Position numbers and translations under genes: made by a program. Below are positions 26,408 through 35,916 of a DNA stretch of 64,000 nucleotides, piece by piece. The notes beneath the pieces were generated by a model. That model was not told where the DNA came from, did no database searches, and saw only the letters and a list, made by a program, of their open reading frames with translations. Location of the stretch: assembly GCA_018222965.1 (NCBI GenBank), contig JAAEZH010000006.1:101942-165941 (forward strand), written 5' to 3'. Source of the DNA: Bacteroidota bacterium. GTDB taxonomy: Bacteria > Bacteroidota > Bacteroidia > Chitinophagales > Saprospiraceae. Positions within the stretch are counted from its first letter, which is position 1. Each line of letters opens with the position of its first letter.

Positions 26408-26974
26408 TCAGGCCAACTTTCTCGCAGGGCCGATACTGTCGTGTTGAGTCTTGTATTTTTCGGGCGCACCAAGTTCGATTCCAGAACCTGTTTTGCTGAC
26501 TTCTTGCAATATCTGGCGCAATTCGTCCTCCGGTACCGGCTGAAAATAGTTGGTGCCCGTGCGAATTAATATATAAGCCTCTTTGGGTTTGTTCTTATAG
26601 GAGACCATCAGGTTGGTGATCGACAATTGAAAGAAGGCGAAACTGGCTACTGCATTTTTTTCAATCCACAAATGCCCGATTTTTTTGATGGGAACAGCCA
26701 GCCCGCTATCGGCCGATCGGTTGCCCTGAATCCGGGATTCTCTTACAATAAATTCATCCTCCCGAATCTCGAAATCTATCTTGAGTTTCCGAAAAACATT
26801 TTGAATAAAAGAACCGCCTAATAAAGTGAGAATGCCTGCGAGAATGGCAAGGATAATACCCCCTTGTTCGCGGCCAAAGTAATTGTAAAACAACAATCCA
26901 CCAGCGACAATGAGAAAACCACCGCCGAACAGGATCTTTGCATATTGAGGCTTGAGGTGGAATTCTTTTTTCAT
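26408..26974 (-). CDS. Small membrane protein with two helices and a PH-like domain
   Basis: Encodes 188 aa from ATG 26974. Two hydrophobic helices at about 14-33 and 38-60 (ILFGGGFLIVAGGLLFY; IILAILAGILTLLGG) are followed by a soluble region with short beta-strands (DFEIREDEFIVRESRI, HLWIEKNAVASF). That layout resembles bacterial PH-domain or DUF-type membrane proteins, but no family can be named. It lies 12 bp after the DUF58 gene and probably belongs to the same operon as its last member. Function is unknown. Confidence 0.7.
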   Translation of the reverse strand: MKKEFHLKPQYAKILFGGGFLIVAGGLLFYNYFGREQGGIILAILAGILTLLGGSFIQNVFRKLKIDFEIREDEFIVRESRIQGNRSADSGLAVPIKKIGHLWIEKNAVASFAFFQLSITNLMVSYKNKPKEAYILIRTGTNYFQPVPEDELRQILQEVSKTGSGIELGAPEKYKTQHDSIGPARKLA

Positions 26975-26986
26975 GATCAATAGTTT

Positions 26987-28333
26987 TTATATCAACCCCC
27001 GACTCTTTAATTCGAGGTATTTATTTACAGTGTTTAGCGAAAGCTCTTCCGGAGGGGTGAGTACCGCCTGAATGCCATATTGCTGCAAGGTGTTGACCAT
27101 CATTTGTTTCTCCGCCAAAAAGGTGCGGGCAATGGTTTGTGTATAAACCTTCTCCAGGTTCTGAGCCGGTTCTTCCGTGAATTTAACAATCTCGGTGTTC
27201 TCAAAGAAAACGACCACCAGCAAATGAAAGCGATTGATGCGTCGCAGGATGGGCAGCACTCTTTCCATTGCAAAGGTGCTTTCAAAATTGGTAAACAACA
27301 GGATCAGGCTCCGACCATTGATGATCTTTCGGGAAACCTGATAAAGCAACTCGTAGTTGGCTTCCACAGGCTGATCTTTCTCCCGGTATAAAGCCTGTAA
27401 GATGCGTTCCAGCTGGCGAGCCTTTCGATCTGCTTTGATGGCTGTGCCCAACTTGTCTGAAAAAGTGATCAATCCGGATTTGTCGTGCTTTTTTAAAACC
27501 AAATTTGAGACCACCAAAGAGGTGTTGATGGCGTGATCCATAAGGCTCAATCCGCCGAAAGGCATACGCATCACCCGGCTTTTATCTATAAGACAGTAAA
27601 CCTGCTGCGAACGTTCATCTTCGTATTGATTGACCATCAGCTTACTTCGGCGGCCGGTGGCTTTCCAGTTGATGCTTCGATAGTCATCTCCCCGAACGTA
27701 ATTCTTAATTTGCTCAAATTCATAGCTATGGCCAATCCGCCTTAGCCGCTTCACACCTTGTTGTTGGAGCAACTGATTGGAGGTCAGCAATTCAAAGCGT
27801 TTCATTTGAATGATCGATGGATAAACCGGCACTTCCTTGTCCAGCGGATAAGGGATTTGCCGTTGCAGCAAGCCAATCCGACTCTCAACAAACAATTGTG
27901 CTTTACCAAAAATAAAGGAACCCCTTTCTTCGGGTACAAGGCTGTATTTCACTTCTTTTTCTTCTCCCGGATTTAATCGCAGGCGCTTATTAAAATCCCG
28001 GATCTGCAGCTGTTCGGGAAGCTCGTCGATAAGTGTAGTGAAAAAGACCTGATTGTTCCGGTTTCGAATGTGCAGGACCACTTTAGACTCATCACCCAAC
28101 GATAATACCCGTGGCACTTTGCGCCTAAGCTGAAAACGAGGTTTTCGGGCATACAAAATACCTCCATCAGTTAAGGACAACACGATCAGCATCACCAAAG
28201 CGGCCTGTGCAACCGGGAAAAACCAGTTGAAGGCAAAACTGATGAGGAAAAACAATACCACACCTCCCCAGGCCCAGAAAAACCGGTTGGTAAGATGCGT
28301 ATCGCGAATATGTTGGATCAGCTTTTTGATCAT
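26987..28333 (-). CDS. DUF58 domain membrane protein
   Basis: Encodes 448 aa. Two N-terminal membrane helices (about 19-60) precede a beta-rich region. DUF58 follows at about 195-260, with RRIGHSYEFEQIKNYVRGDD and SINWKATGRR, and then a VWA-like fold (VYCLIDKSRVM near 252). DUF58 proteins are encoded next to MoxR ATPases across bacteria, and the pair is thought to act in envelope stress or complex assembly. Here MoxR ends 6 bp upstream, confirming the pairing. The protein is expected in the inner membrane. Confidence 0.9.
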   Translation of the reverse strand: MIKKLIQHIRDTHLTNRFFWAWGGVVLFFLISFAFNWFFPVAQAALVMLIVLSLTDGGILYARKPRFQLRRKVPRVLSLGDESKVVLHIRNRNNQVFFTTLIDELPEQLQIRDFNKRLRLNPGEEKEVKYSLVPEERGSFIFGKAQLFVESRIGLLQRQIPYPLDKEVPVYPSIIQMKRFELLTSNQLLQQQGVKRLRRIGHSYEFEQIKNYVRGDDYRSINWKATGRRSKLMVNQYEDERSQQVYCLIDKSRVMRMPFGGLSLMDHAINTSLVVSNLVLKKHDKSGLITFSDKLGTAIKADRKARQLERILQALYREKDQPVEANYELLYQVSRKIINGRSLILLFTNFESTFAMERVLPILRRINRFHLLVVVFFENTEIVKFTEEPAQNLEKVYTQTIARTFLAEKQMMVNTLQQYGIQAVLTPPEELSLNTVNKYLELKSRGLI

Positions 28334-28339
28334 CTGTGT

Positions 28340-29449
28340 TTAGCGAGGTACTTCGATGTTCTTGACAATGGTTTCAATGACGTCCCTGGTTTCATAGCCT
28401 TCCATCTCCCGCTCCGGAGTGAGCATGATTCGGTGATTGAGAACCGGGTAAGCTACTCGCTGAATATCATCCGGGGTAACAAAATCGCGTCCGTCTAGTG
28501 CAGCCATGGCTTTTGAAGATTTCATAATGGCCAGCGATGCCCGCGGAGACGCCCCCAGAAAAAGATCGCCTTCATTGCGCGTGTGATGCACGATTCGGGC
28601 AATGTATTGCAGCAGACTATCGTCGATATGCACCTTTTCCACCAACTCCCGACATTTTAGAATGTCTCCTTGTTTAAAAGCCGCTTTCACTTCGCTGGTA
28701 ACCAATTGGAGGAAGTCGCTTTTGAAGCGCTGCAGGATAGAAAGTTCTTCCTCCAGGCTTGGATAATCAATGTTGATCTTAAACAGAAAACGGTCGAGTT
28801 GCGCTTCGGGGAGTTTATAGGTTCCCTCCTGTTCGATAGGGTTCTGAGTAGCGATCACGAAAAAGGGTTGTGTCATTCGGTAGGTCTTTCCGTCGACCGT
28901 AACCTGGTACTCCTCCATGACCTCAAAAAGGGCTGCCTGTGTTTTCGCCGGAGCCCGATTGATCTCATCGATCAGAATAACATTGGAGAAGATGGGCCCT
29001 TCATTGAACGTAAACTCCGAGTTTTTTACATTGAAAACCGTTGTCCCCAACACATCTGAGGGCATGAGATCGGGTGTAAATTGGATTCTGGAGAAGTCTA
29101 CATCCAGCGCTTGCGACAGCATTTTTGCCGTCAGGGTTTTCGCAATTCCGGGTACGCCTTCTATGAGCACATGGCCATTAGTGAAAAGGGCGGCAAGGAG
29201 AAAATCAAACAAGTCCTCCTGCCCGATGACTACCTTTCGCAGTTCGTCGCGGACCATATCTGCACCCATCTGCACAGGGGTCATATCGATCCTGTTTCGT
29301 TGAAAAGCGGGCACTTCAGCGGCTTGTTCTTCCCGGGCTTCCGCCGAATCGGCATCGGTGGGTGATTCCGGGCTCTGTGTCTCTTCGCCGGAAGGCACAA
29401 GCTGCTCAGGCTCCTTATTTCGATCTTGATCTTCGTGCTTCTCTTCCAT
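28340..29449 (-). CDS. MoxR family AAA+ ATPase
   Basis: Encodes 369 aa. The first 55 residues are acidic and low-complexity (EEKHEDQDRNKEPEQ). The ATPase has Walker A EGVPGIAKTLTAK near 100, Walker B VILIDEINRAPAKTQAALFE near 165, sensor 1 FVIATQNPIEQEGTYKLPEA near 205 and arginine region LDRFLFKI. Unlike the MoxR at 13217, the Walker B box has the usual Asp-Glu. It lies between DUF4350 (2 bp gap upstream) and DUF58 (6 bp gap downstream), the common MoxR-DUF58 arrangement. It probably works as a chaperone for the VWA-like DUF58 partner at the membrane. Confidence 0.93.
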   Translation of the reverse strand: MEEKHEDQDRNKEPEQLVPSGEETQSPESPTDADSAEAREEQAAEVPAFQRNRIDMTPVQMGADMVRDELRKVVIGQEDLFDFLLAALFTNGHVLIEGVPGIAKTLTAKMLSQALDVDFSRIQFTPDLMPSDVLGTTVFNVKNSEFTFNEGPIFSNVILIDEINRAPAKTQAALFEVMEEYQVTVDGKTYRMTQPFFVIATQNPIEQEGTYKLPEAQLDRFLFKINIDYPSLEEELSILQRFKSDFLQLVTSEVKAAFKQGDILKCRELVEKVHIDDSLLQYIARIVHHTRNEGDLFLGASPRASLAIMKSSKAMAALDGRDFVTPDDIQRVAYPVLNHRIMLTPEREMEGYETRDVIETIVKNIEVPR

Positions 29450-29451
29450 GC

Positions 29452-30720
29452 TTATTTACTTTTTTTATAAAACTGTTCCAGCTTTCCATGGAATTGGATT
29501 AATGCCGTTTCCGATAATCCCGGAGAGCCTTTTATGTTTTTATGGGTTTGTATAATGCTTTCGATAAGTTCGCGGTCTACGCCCGATTTTACGGTCAATT
29601 GCCGGATGAAGGTATCGTCTGCATCCCGGCCGTGCAAATGATAGCGACTGCGCACATGCAGCAGAAACAGGCGCATTTGTTCCAGTGCCAGCTTCCGGTG
29701 ATTGGGGCGCATAAAGTAAAGACGCCCAATATTAGTGATAAAATCGAGGGAGGTGTTTCTGTTTGGTTCTATTACCGGAATCACGCGTTGTTTACGCTTG
29801 GCGCGAAAGATCAAAAACAGCAATACGCCCGCTAAGAGCAAGTACCAGGCCCAGCGCAACGAACGCTCCGATAAAATATAGGAAAGCGGTCCTTCGCTGT
29901 CAAAACTTCGGTTTGGGGACCAGCTGTTTTCCCTTCGGGTAGAATTGACGATTGAATAATTATCCCAAAGAATGGGCCCTTCCTCTAAATGGGAGAATAC
30001 CTGCTCGGTATAGGCAAGGCCCTCAGGTTCCTTCAGGAAGTAATTGGTAAAAAGGATGGGATTGGAGTGTAATAAGAATTGGCCCTCGCCATAATTAAGA
30101 CGGACAAAATTTGTCTGGTAATCCCACAACTCTCCCAGGTTCTCTTTTTGAATGTTGGCCTCACAAAAAATGGAGGCAGGGATGTATGCCCAATCGTATT
30201 CCAGGATTTTATCTTCAAATTGAACCTGTACGATCCAGTCATGCGCAAATTGCGATGCCGGATATAACACACGCACATTGGCGGTTGAGTCCAACTCAGA
30301 TACAAAACCGGGCCATACGTATTCGTCGCACTCACCGGGGAAAAGCTGGTCGATCAATTCATAGGGCAGGTCATTGGTAGCAATCATTGCCGTATTACCA
30401 CTTTCAACAAATGCGATCAATGCCTGAATACTAATACTGTCCAGTCGCAACTGATTGCCTAAATAAACATAGTTGCCCGGCTCCGTAAGCACCAGGCTGT
30501 CAAAGCGTTCTTCAATGTCGGTAAATTCCTCATTGGGGAAGTAAGTAGGCAGGAGTTGGTGAACAGCCAGGGTGCCATAGGGATCTTTGCTGTTGCTTCG
30601 ATAGTGTTCAAACCAAAGATAGCGCTGAGATGCATCCTTGTTTCCAAAAATCAAAAACAAGACCGTGAGTAAAATGCCCAGGCCTAAGAGGACAAATATG
30701 GATCGTTGGTTGCTGCTCAT
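29452..30720 (-). CDS. DUF4350 domain membrane protein
   Basis: Encodes 422 aa. An N-terminal helix (about 8-25) anchors a soluble domain facing the periplasm. GTLAVHQLLPTYFPNEEF and ALIAFVESGNTAMIATNDLP match DUF4350, a glutamine-amidotransferase-like fold seen in such loci. A second helix lies at about 285-305 (LRWAWYLLLAGVLLFLIFRA) before a cytoplasmic tail. Its ATG overlaps the TGA of the DUF4129 gene (ATGA), so translation is probably coupled. The usual role is unknown, but it always sits with MoxR, DUF58 and DUF4129. Confidence 0.85.
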   Translation of the reverse strand: MSSNQRSIFVLLGLGILLTVLFLIFGNKDASQRYLWFEHYRSNSKDPYGTLAVHQLLPTYFPNEEFTDIEERFDSLVLTEPGNYVYLGNQLRLDSISIQALIAFVESGNTAMIATNDLPYELIDQLFPGECDEYVWPGFVSELDSTANVRVLYPASQFAHDWIVQVQFEDKILEYDWAYIPASIFCEANIQKENLGELWDYQTNFVRLNYGEGQFLLHSNPILFTNYFLKEPEGLAYTEQVFSHLEEGPILWDNYSIVNSTRRENSWSPNRSFDSEGPLSYILSERSLRWAWYLLLAGVLLFLIFRAKRKQRVIPVIEPNRNTSLDFITNIGRLYFMRPNHRKLALEQMRLFLLHVRSRYHLHGRDADDTFIRQLTVKSGVDRELIESIIQTHKNIKGSPGLSETALIQFHGKLEQFYKKSK

Positions 30721-31451
30721 AGGCCCCGGGCTTTTGTGCGTGCAATCAAATTCTCCATTTCGGCATAATTACCTGTTACCCATTCATATTCGGCAGCATT
30801 CATCTCGCTCTGGCCATACCAAAGGCGTTCGAAGATGCGGGTAATTTTGCGGAAAGGCATTTCCAGTTCGCTTCCGCGTAATTCACGGCTGTAATGGCCG
30901 TTTGTTTTTTCCTTTTTCCACTGGATATAGCCTTTTTCGGTAAGTGCCTGAATGACTTTTAAGTACCGAAGCCGGATCGCCAGTCGATAGTTGCCCGACT
31001 GCTCGGCTTTCTGCAGAACAGGATCCAGTTGAGAATCCGGCAAGTCTTTTTCGAGCTCGTCTATTTCTATGTTTAGCTGTCTGTTCCGGGCTGCTTTCCG
31101 TTTGCCTCCGAAATCTGTACCATTGAAATATTGCAGCAGAATAAAGACAAGTAAGGCTATGCCTCCACCAATCATCAGGATTTTGAGGAAAGTGGCCATA
31201 CCGGGACTGGTTTCCCGTCTTCGGGAGGTCGTCTGCGCCGGTTTTTTCTCTTCCTCTTTTAATGACTCGTATTCAAGTTCCCTGGTGATGCGAGCCCATT
31301 CGGAGGAGTCAAAGCGCTGCAAGGAGATATCCTCCTGCGGATAAAACTTTTCTTCTATGTCATCCCCCTCCTCTTCTGAGAAAAGGATGTCCTTCGAAAT
31401 GAATGCTGTATCCGGCTGAGCAGAAAGAGATCCTGCTAAACAGATACACAA
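30717..31451 (-). CDS. DUF4129 domain membrane protein, start uncertain
   Basis: Encodes 244 aa from TTG 31451, which would leave only part of a signal peptide. No ATG or GTG is in frame upstream. The frame is open back to about 31517, and beginning at ATT 31508 would give a full signal peptide ending CLAGSLSAQ. A membrane helix lies near residue 90 (FLKILMIGGGIALLVFILLQ) and the C-terminal half is DUF4129 (RLRYLKVIQALTEKGYIQW). DUF4129 domains are linked to MoxR/DUF58 loci and to transglutaminase-like proteins. The 3' end overlaps DUF4350 by 4 bp. The true start, possibly a rare ATT or a base error, is unresolved. Confidence 0.8.
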   Translation of the reverse strand: MCICLAGSLSAQPDTAFISKDILFSEEEGDDIEEKFYPQEDISLQRFDSSEWARITRELEYESLKEEEKKPAQTTSRRRETSPGMATFLKILMIGGGIALLVFILLQYFNGTDFGGKRKAARNRQLNIEIDELEKDLPDSQLDPVLQKAEQSGNYRLAIRLRYLKVIQALTEKGYIQWKKEKTNGHYSRELRGSELEMPFRKITRIFERLWYGQSEMNAAEYEWVTGNYAEMENLIARTKARGL

Positions 31452-31526
31452 CCCGCTGATAAGCAGGAGGCCGGAAGGGATTATATGTGAAAATATTCGG
31501 TTGAAAATAGTATTTCCTTAATAGGG

Positions 31527-33392
31527 TTAATCTTCTCGGGCCAATCCGCGAATTTGCCGGTGCATACCGATGGTGTCAATTTCTTCCCGCAAATGACCGG
31601 CTTCTTTAATTTCCCGGAGGGTGTAATAAGACAACCAGGCTGCTACGTAATAGACGGATATGGAAAGATAAAGTACAAACAATGCACCTCCCGCCATTAA
31701 AATAGTAGCCAGGTCGGTCATGCCCGTCTGCTCAAACTGGAAATTCATTCCGATAAACTGCAGGATAAACCAAACGAGGGTCGTATCCAACAAAATGAAG
31801 AAAAAGAAAACGATGAAAAACAAGATGATCGAAAGGTTTAAGACGCGGCCAATCCTCCCTGGCACCAGCTGAATGATCCTGGCCAGACTGGGGAGTGCCC
31901 AACTCTGGTTGCGCATCATGGCAAAAGCCCAGAGGAAAACGATGGGAGCAACTCCCACTGCAAGCAAAATGGTTGCCCAGGTGTAGGGCAATAAACACAC
32001 AGTTAGCGCCGCGGAACCGGTTACAGCTCCCAACCAGTGTTTCCAGTTTATTTTTTTTGGTTCTTTATCGGATTCAGCATTCGGCCTGACCGGAAAAGGA
32101 ATCATCTTATAAGTACGGATCATGACCCAGGCAATGATGGCAATTTGTACAAAGGAAAGCCAAAGGAGATTTTCCTGGCGAAAAAAACGAGGTATTTGAT
32201 CCAGAACGCCTCCCATTTCCCAGGGGAAAAAGAACATATCTGAAGCGCGGATACCGCTTAGTCCGAAGGCGACCGTGCAAAAAACGAGGGTAGCCAAAAA
32301 GGCATTTCGCGAAAGCCGGCCCAGATTGCTTCGCACAAAGCGGAAAATATCTGAAAACAACTCTCCGCCCGATTTTATTCGTTCCGGGATAATGGGGTAT
32401 AATTGATCCGGAGGGATCTCCCCATCTACATCATCGGTATTAAAACCAATGCGCGCTTTATATTTTGGATACCAGAAGTAGTAGAAGTAAACGAGGCCGA
32501 AGCAAAGCAGAATGAAGGCACCTCGCAAGATGTTGGGGATGTCGGTCATTCGGGTTACGAAACCTTCGATAAAACCGGCAATAACAAAGAGCGGAGCAAT
32601 GCTCAGCATTATTTTTATGCCCCGGCGGGAAGCAATCTGAAAGGATTTGGTACGGGAGTAGGTGCCAGGAAAAACAAGCCCTTTACCCATAACCAGGCCG
32701 GCAGCCCCCGCCAGGATGATGGCGGATATTTCAAAGGCTCCGTGCATCCATATGGTGAGAAAGGAATCCCAAAAAAGGCCGCGTTCAATAAAGAAATATT
32801 GAAAGGCACCAACCATAATGCCGTTAAAGATGAGCATACCTACGGTACCGATGCTGAAAAATATTCCGGTCACGAATGCCAGGAAAGCAAGCAGCATATT
32901 GTGTGCGGTAATACCAAGCGAAGATCCAAAAGCATCCTTTGATTTGTAGACTTTCATCGGGTCTCCCGACTCGATGTTTTCCATGGTCATTTCCACATAG
33001 TTATCTCCCAGAATGACTCGGGCAAATTCGGGTTCATAGATGCTGGAGACCACGCCGATCAGAATGGCTGTCAGGAATATGAGGAGCGAAAGCCGGAACT
33101 GAATCCGTGATTCGTAAACGATTTTGGGCAACTCGTCGGTCCAGAAGTTTACAAAGCGGTTGCGCCGCGATTTGCGGCTTTTGTAAATCCCAAAGAAGAT
33201 GCGTTGAGCCAGTCCGTTTAAATATACCCGAACAGATCGGTTGGGGTAAAAAGTGCGGGCGTAGGAGAGGTCGTCCGTAACCTGAATAAACAAATCCCGA
33301 AGTTTATCCGGATCTTCTGTTTTCCGGTCCAGCAATTCCTCGAATTCCTGCCACTTTTCCTTATTTTGCCGAATAAACTTGGATTCCCGCAT
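31527..33392 (-). CDS. SpoIIM family membrane protein, double length
   Basis: Encodes 621 aa. The N-terminal half (about 1-330) is the SpoIIM/stage II sporulation M-like family: DDLSYARTFYPNRSVRVYLN, then helices including ITAHNMLLAFLAFVTGIFFS and WMHGAFEISAIILAGAAGL. The C-terminal 290 residues add about six more hydrophobic helices, roughly doubling the usual 320 aa. This organism does not sporulate so far as the window shows; Bacteroidota use SpoIIM-like proteins in the RDD/MoxR/DUF58 locus. It is probably first in the - strand operon and is divergent from the RDD gene by 126 bp. Confidence 0.88.
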   Translation of the reverse strand: MRESKFIRQNKEKWQEFEELLDRKTEDPDKLRDLFIQVTDDLSYARTFYPNRSVRVYLNGLAQRIFFGIYKSRKSRRNRFVNFWTDELPKIVYESRIQFRLSLLIFLTAILIGVVSSIYEPEFARVILGDNYVEMTMENIESGDPMKVYKSKDAFGSSLGITAHNMLLAFLAFVTGIFFSIGTVGMLIFNGIMVGAFQYFFIERGLFWDSFLTIWMHGAFEISAIILAGAAGLVMGKGLVFPGTYSRTKSFQIASRRGIKIMLSIAPLFVIAGFIEGFVTRMTDIPNILRGAFILLCFGLVYFYYFWYPKYKARIGFNTDDVDGEIPPDQLYPIIPERIKSGGELFSDIFRFVRSNLGRLSRNAFLATLVFCTVAFGLSGIRASDMFFFPWEMGGVLDQIPRFFRQENLLWLSFVQIAIIAWVMIRTYKMIPFPVRPNAESDKEPKKINWKHWLGAVTGSAALTVCLLPYTWATILLAVGVAPIVFLWAFAMMRNQSWALPSLARIIQLVPGRIGRVLNLSIILFFIVFFFFILLDTTLVWFILQFIGMNFQFEQTGMTDLATILMAGGALFVLYLSISVYYVAAWLSYYTLREIKEAGHLREEIDTIGMHRQIRGLARED

Positions 33393-33518
33393 AGGGTTGT
33401 TTCCTTGATTTTTGTCTGGCTGAGCAATATAGGCTTAATTTGGATTTTGCCGGGGCATATATTCAAAAAAATATACTTTCAGGTCTCACTGCTTTCTAAA
33501 CCTCAAACAAACTGACTT

Positions 33519-34265
33519 TTGTCTTCCATTGATATACGCACTTCTCAGAATGTTACGATAGAGTACGAATTGGCTCCGCTACGCGACCGCGTACTTGCAT
33601 TCACGATGGATTTTGTGTTGTTTCTGGTCGCCTATATGTTGATTCGAACCATCGCTATTGCATTGGTTGGAGACCTGATTTATTCCTCTTATTTCAGCAG
33701 TTACTTTATCAATGGCTTATTGCCGATTGGGCTTCTGGTGCTTTACCATTTGCTGTGGGAAGTCTTTGGCAACGGACAATCCCTGGGAAAGCGAACCCTG
33801 GGTATTCGGGTGGTTCGACTCGATGGTAAGGAGCCGGGCTTAAGCGATTATCTTCTACGGGCCATTCTGTTGTTGGTCGACTTTGTGTTCAGCGTCGGAA
33901 TGATCGGATTGTTGTTGATTGGTTCCTCAGACAAACGCCAAAGACTGGGTGATCTGGCTTCCAATACAACGGTGGTTCGGCTGCGTTCAGGTTTGCAATT
34001 TGGTCTGGGAGAAATTCTCAAGATCGGAGAGCCGGATAAGTATCAACCCATGTATCCCGAGGTGCGTCGCTTGCGGGAAACGGATATGCTATTTGTGAAA
34101 AACACATTGACGCGATACCAGAAATACCGTAATACTGCCCACGAAAAGGCCCTCCATGATCTGATCGCCCACCTTGAAAAAGTACTGGAGATCAAAGCTC
34201 CTGCCCACCAACCCGAGCAGTTTCTCAAAAAGCTTATCCGCGATTATATTATGTTGACCAGATAG
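33519..34265 (+). CDS. RDD family membrane protein
   Basis: Encodes 248 aa beginning at TTG 33519, because the family N-terminus (IDIRTSQNVTIEYELAPLRD) starts there and no ATG is available. Two to four membrane helices lie between residues 28 and 140. The RDD signature is LRDRVLAFTMDFVLF, followed by FGNGQSLGKRTLGIRVVRLD. The C-terminal 90 residues are soluble and helical. RDD proteins are often transport or membrane-assembly factors; here the divergent pairing with SpoIIM repeats the standard Bacteroidota locus. Two nested inverted repeats follow its stop. Confidence 0.88.
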   Translation: MSSIDIRTSQNVTIEYELAPLRDRVLAFTMDFVLFLVAYMLIRTIAIALVGDLIYSSYFSSYFINGLLPIGLLVLYHLLWEVFGNGQSLGKRTLGIRVVRLDGKEPGLSDYLLRAILLLVDFVFSVGMIGLLLIGSSDKRQRLGDLASNTTVVRLRSGLQFGLGEILKIGEPDKYQPMYPEVRRLRETDMLFVKNTLTRYQKYRNTAHEKALHDLIAHLEKVLEIKAPAHQPEQFLKKLIRDYIMLTR

Positions 34266-34272
34266 CGTTTCG

Positions 34273-34330
34273 TTTAATGCCTTTAAATCGTTTGAGAGGT
34301 TTAATGCGGAAACTTGCATTAAGCATTAAA
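34273..34330 (+). other. Nested inverted repeats between RDD gene and rlmD
   Basis: TTTAATGC (34273-34280) can pair with GCATTAAA (34323-34330), enclosing TTAATGC (34301-34307) and GCATTAA (34316-34322). It may act as a weak terminator for the convergent genes, but has no strong T-run. Confidence 0.4.
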
Positions 34331-34388
34331 ACTATGCACTGATTCACCCCTTCTCTGTGTGCAAAAAAGAAACTGTGGAATACGTTTC

Positions 34389-35813
34389 TTAGCTTTTGGG
34401 TTGGTCCCTCCGTTTTAGCAAGGCGACATTTTCGATGTGATGTGTATGCGGAAACATATCTACCGGCTGCATTTTTTCCACCTCGTACAAATCGTCCAGC
34501 AATTGTAAATCTCGTGCTTGTGTCGCCGGATTACAACTCACATATACAATCTTTGGTGCCTTCAATTGCCGGAAGATTTCGACTACTTTGGGATGCATTC
34601 CCGCCCGTGGAGGATCGGTGATAACCAGATCGGGTTTACCGTGTTTATTTGTAAAATCATCGGTGAGGATGTCTTTTACATCGCCCGCGTAAAAGGTCGT
34701 GTTATCGATGTTGTTCAATGTGGCATTGAGGTTGGCGTCCTCAATCGCAGCGGCAATTTCCTCTATACCGGTTACGTGTTTAGCATGTTTGGCGAGGTAA
34801 AGGGCTATACTGCCAACGCCGGTATACAAATCATATACGTTTTGCGTTCCGTCCAATCCGGCAAAATCTACAACAACATCATATAAGACTTCGGCCTGAG
34901 AAGTATTTGTCTGGAAGAAGGATTTTGGTCCTACCCGGAATTTCACATGGCCGAGCTTTTCTTCAATGTATCCCGGTCCGGAGTAGGTGTGCATATCCAG
35001 GTCCAGCAGAAAATCATTTGCTTTGTTGTTGATGGTATATATAACCGTGGTGAGTTCCGGGAATCGCTCCATTACGGCATCCAGGTATTTTTGACGCTTC
35101 TCTTCATCGTCTGTGTAGAAGCTCACGATCAACATCGTTTGACCCAGACTGGATGTTCGCACGATCATATGGCGCAGAAATCCTTTTTGGGCCCGCACAT
35201 CAAAAAATGCCAGTTCCTGTTCTTTGGCGATTTCACGCATGGCATTGCGCAGGCTGTTGGAAGGCTCACCCTGCAACCAGCAATGAGTAATATCTATGAT
35301 CTTATCGAAAGCACCTTGTGGGTGGAAGCCCAGTACGTCGGCTTCGTTGGAAATGTCCTCCCGGTTTAGTTCTTCCGGGGCCAGCCAGCGTTTGTTGGAG
35401 AAGGCATACTCCATTTTATTGCGGTAGTATTGGGTCTCCTTCGAGCCAAGTATGGGAAAGAATTCGCCTACTTCTACTTTGGCAATTCGGTCTATGGCAT
35501 TGCGCACGGTTTGTTCTTTTTCGCGAATCTGAATGGCATAATCCAGGTGCTGCCATTTGCAGCCGCCGCAGGCGCCAAAGTGTTCGCAAAAAGGCTCTAC
35601 CCGGTCTTCCGAATAGCTGTGGTATTTGAGCGGGAAGCCCATCATGTAGCCTTTCTTTTTTCGGGTAACCAAAACATCCACCACATCGCCCGGCACCGCT
35701 TTCTCTACAAAAACGACACGTCCTTCGGGGTCTCTGCCTACCGAACGTCCTTTGTCGGCAATGCCGGTAATCTTTACTTCTGTTAGAGTTTTCCTTTTCC
35801 GCTTTCTGCCCAT
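34389..35813 (-). CDS. rlmD: 23S rRNA (uracil(1939)-C(5))-methyltransferase
   Basis: Encodes 474 aa from ATG 35813. An N-terminal TRAM domain (about 8-60: EVKITGIADKGRSVGR, VVFVEKAVPGDVVDVL) binds RNA. A [4Fe-4S] cysteine set follows (FCEHFGACGGCKWQHL). The methyltransferase half has SAM motif VYDLYTGVGSIALYLA, a DPPRAGMHP loop and the catalytic region YVSCNPATQARDL. The fold and motifs fit the RlmD/RumA/TrmA group, and the Fe-S cysteines favour RlmD or RlmCD over TrmA. An exact -7 element 16 bp upstream supports the start. The longer frame from 35840 is not needed. Confidence 0.9.
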   Translation of the reverse strand: MGRKRKRKTLTEVKITGIADKGRSVGRDPEGRVVFVEKAVPGDVVDVLVTRKKKGYMMGFPLKYHSYSEDRVEPFCEHFGACGGCKWQHLDYAIQIREKEQTVRNAIDRIAKVEVGEFFPILGSKETQYYRNKMEYAFSNKRWLAPEELNREDISNEADVLGFHPQGAFDKIIDITHCWLQGEPSNSLRNAMREIAKEQELAFFDVRAQKGFLRHMIVRTSSLGQTMLIVSFYTDDEEKRQKYLDAVMERFPELTTVIYTINNKANDFLLDLDMHTYSGPGYIEEKLGHVKFRVGPKSFFQTNTSQAEVLYDVVVDFAGLDGTQNVYDLYTGVGSIALYLAKHAKHVTGIEEIAAAIEDANLNATLNNIDNTTFYAGDVKDILTDDFTNKHGKPDLVITDPPRAGMHPKVVEIFRQLKAPKIVYVSCNPATQARDLQLLDDLYEVEKMQPVDMFPHTHHIENVALLKRRDQPKS

Positions 35814-35829
35814 AGTTATTATTGTGGCG

Positions 35830-35837
35830 CAAAGGTA
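35830..35837 (-). promoter_or_regulatory. Bacteroidota -7 element of rlmD
   Basis: TACCTTTG on the - strand exactly matches TAnnTTTG and lies 16 bp upstream of ATG 35813. No clear -33 box. Confidence 0.5.
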
Positions 35838-35916
35838 CAAAGGGATTTATTAGTTGTTGGTCCTGGAGAAGTTTCGTTTTTCATATCCGTTTTGATTTAG
35901 GCTAATCGTTTATTTC

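Noticed and set aside
32403..32942. + strand frame of 179 codons inside the SpoIIM-like gene
   Set aside because: Antisense shadow of a clear membrane protein; Lys/Gly/Asn-rich without motifs.
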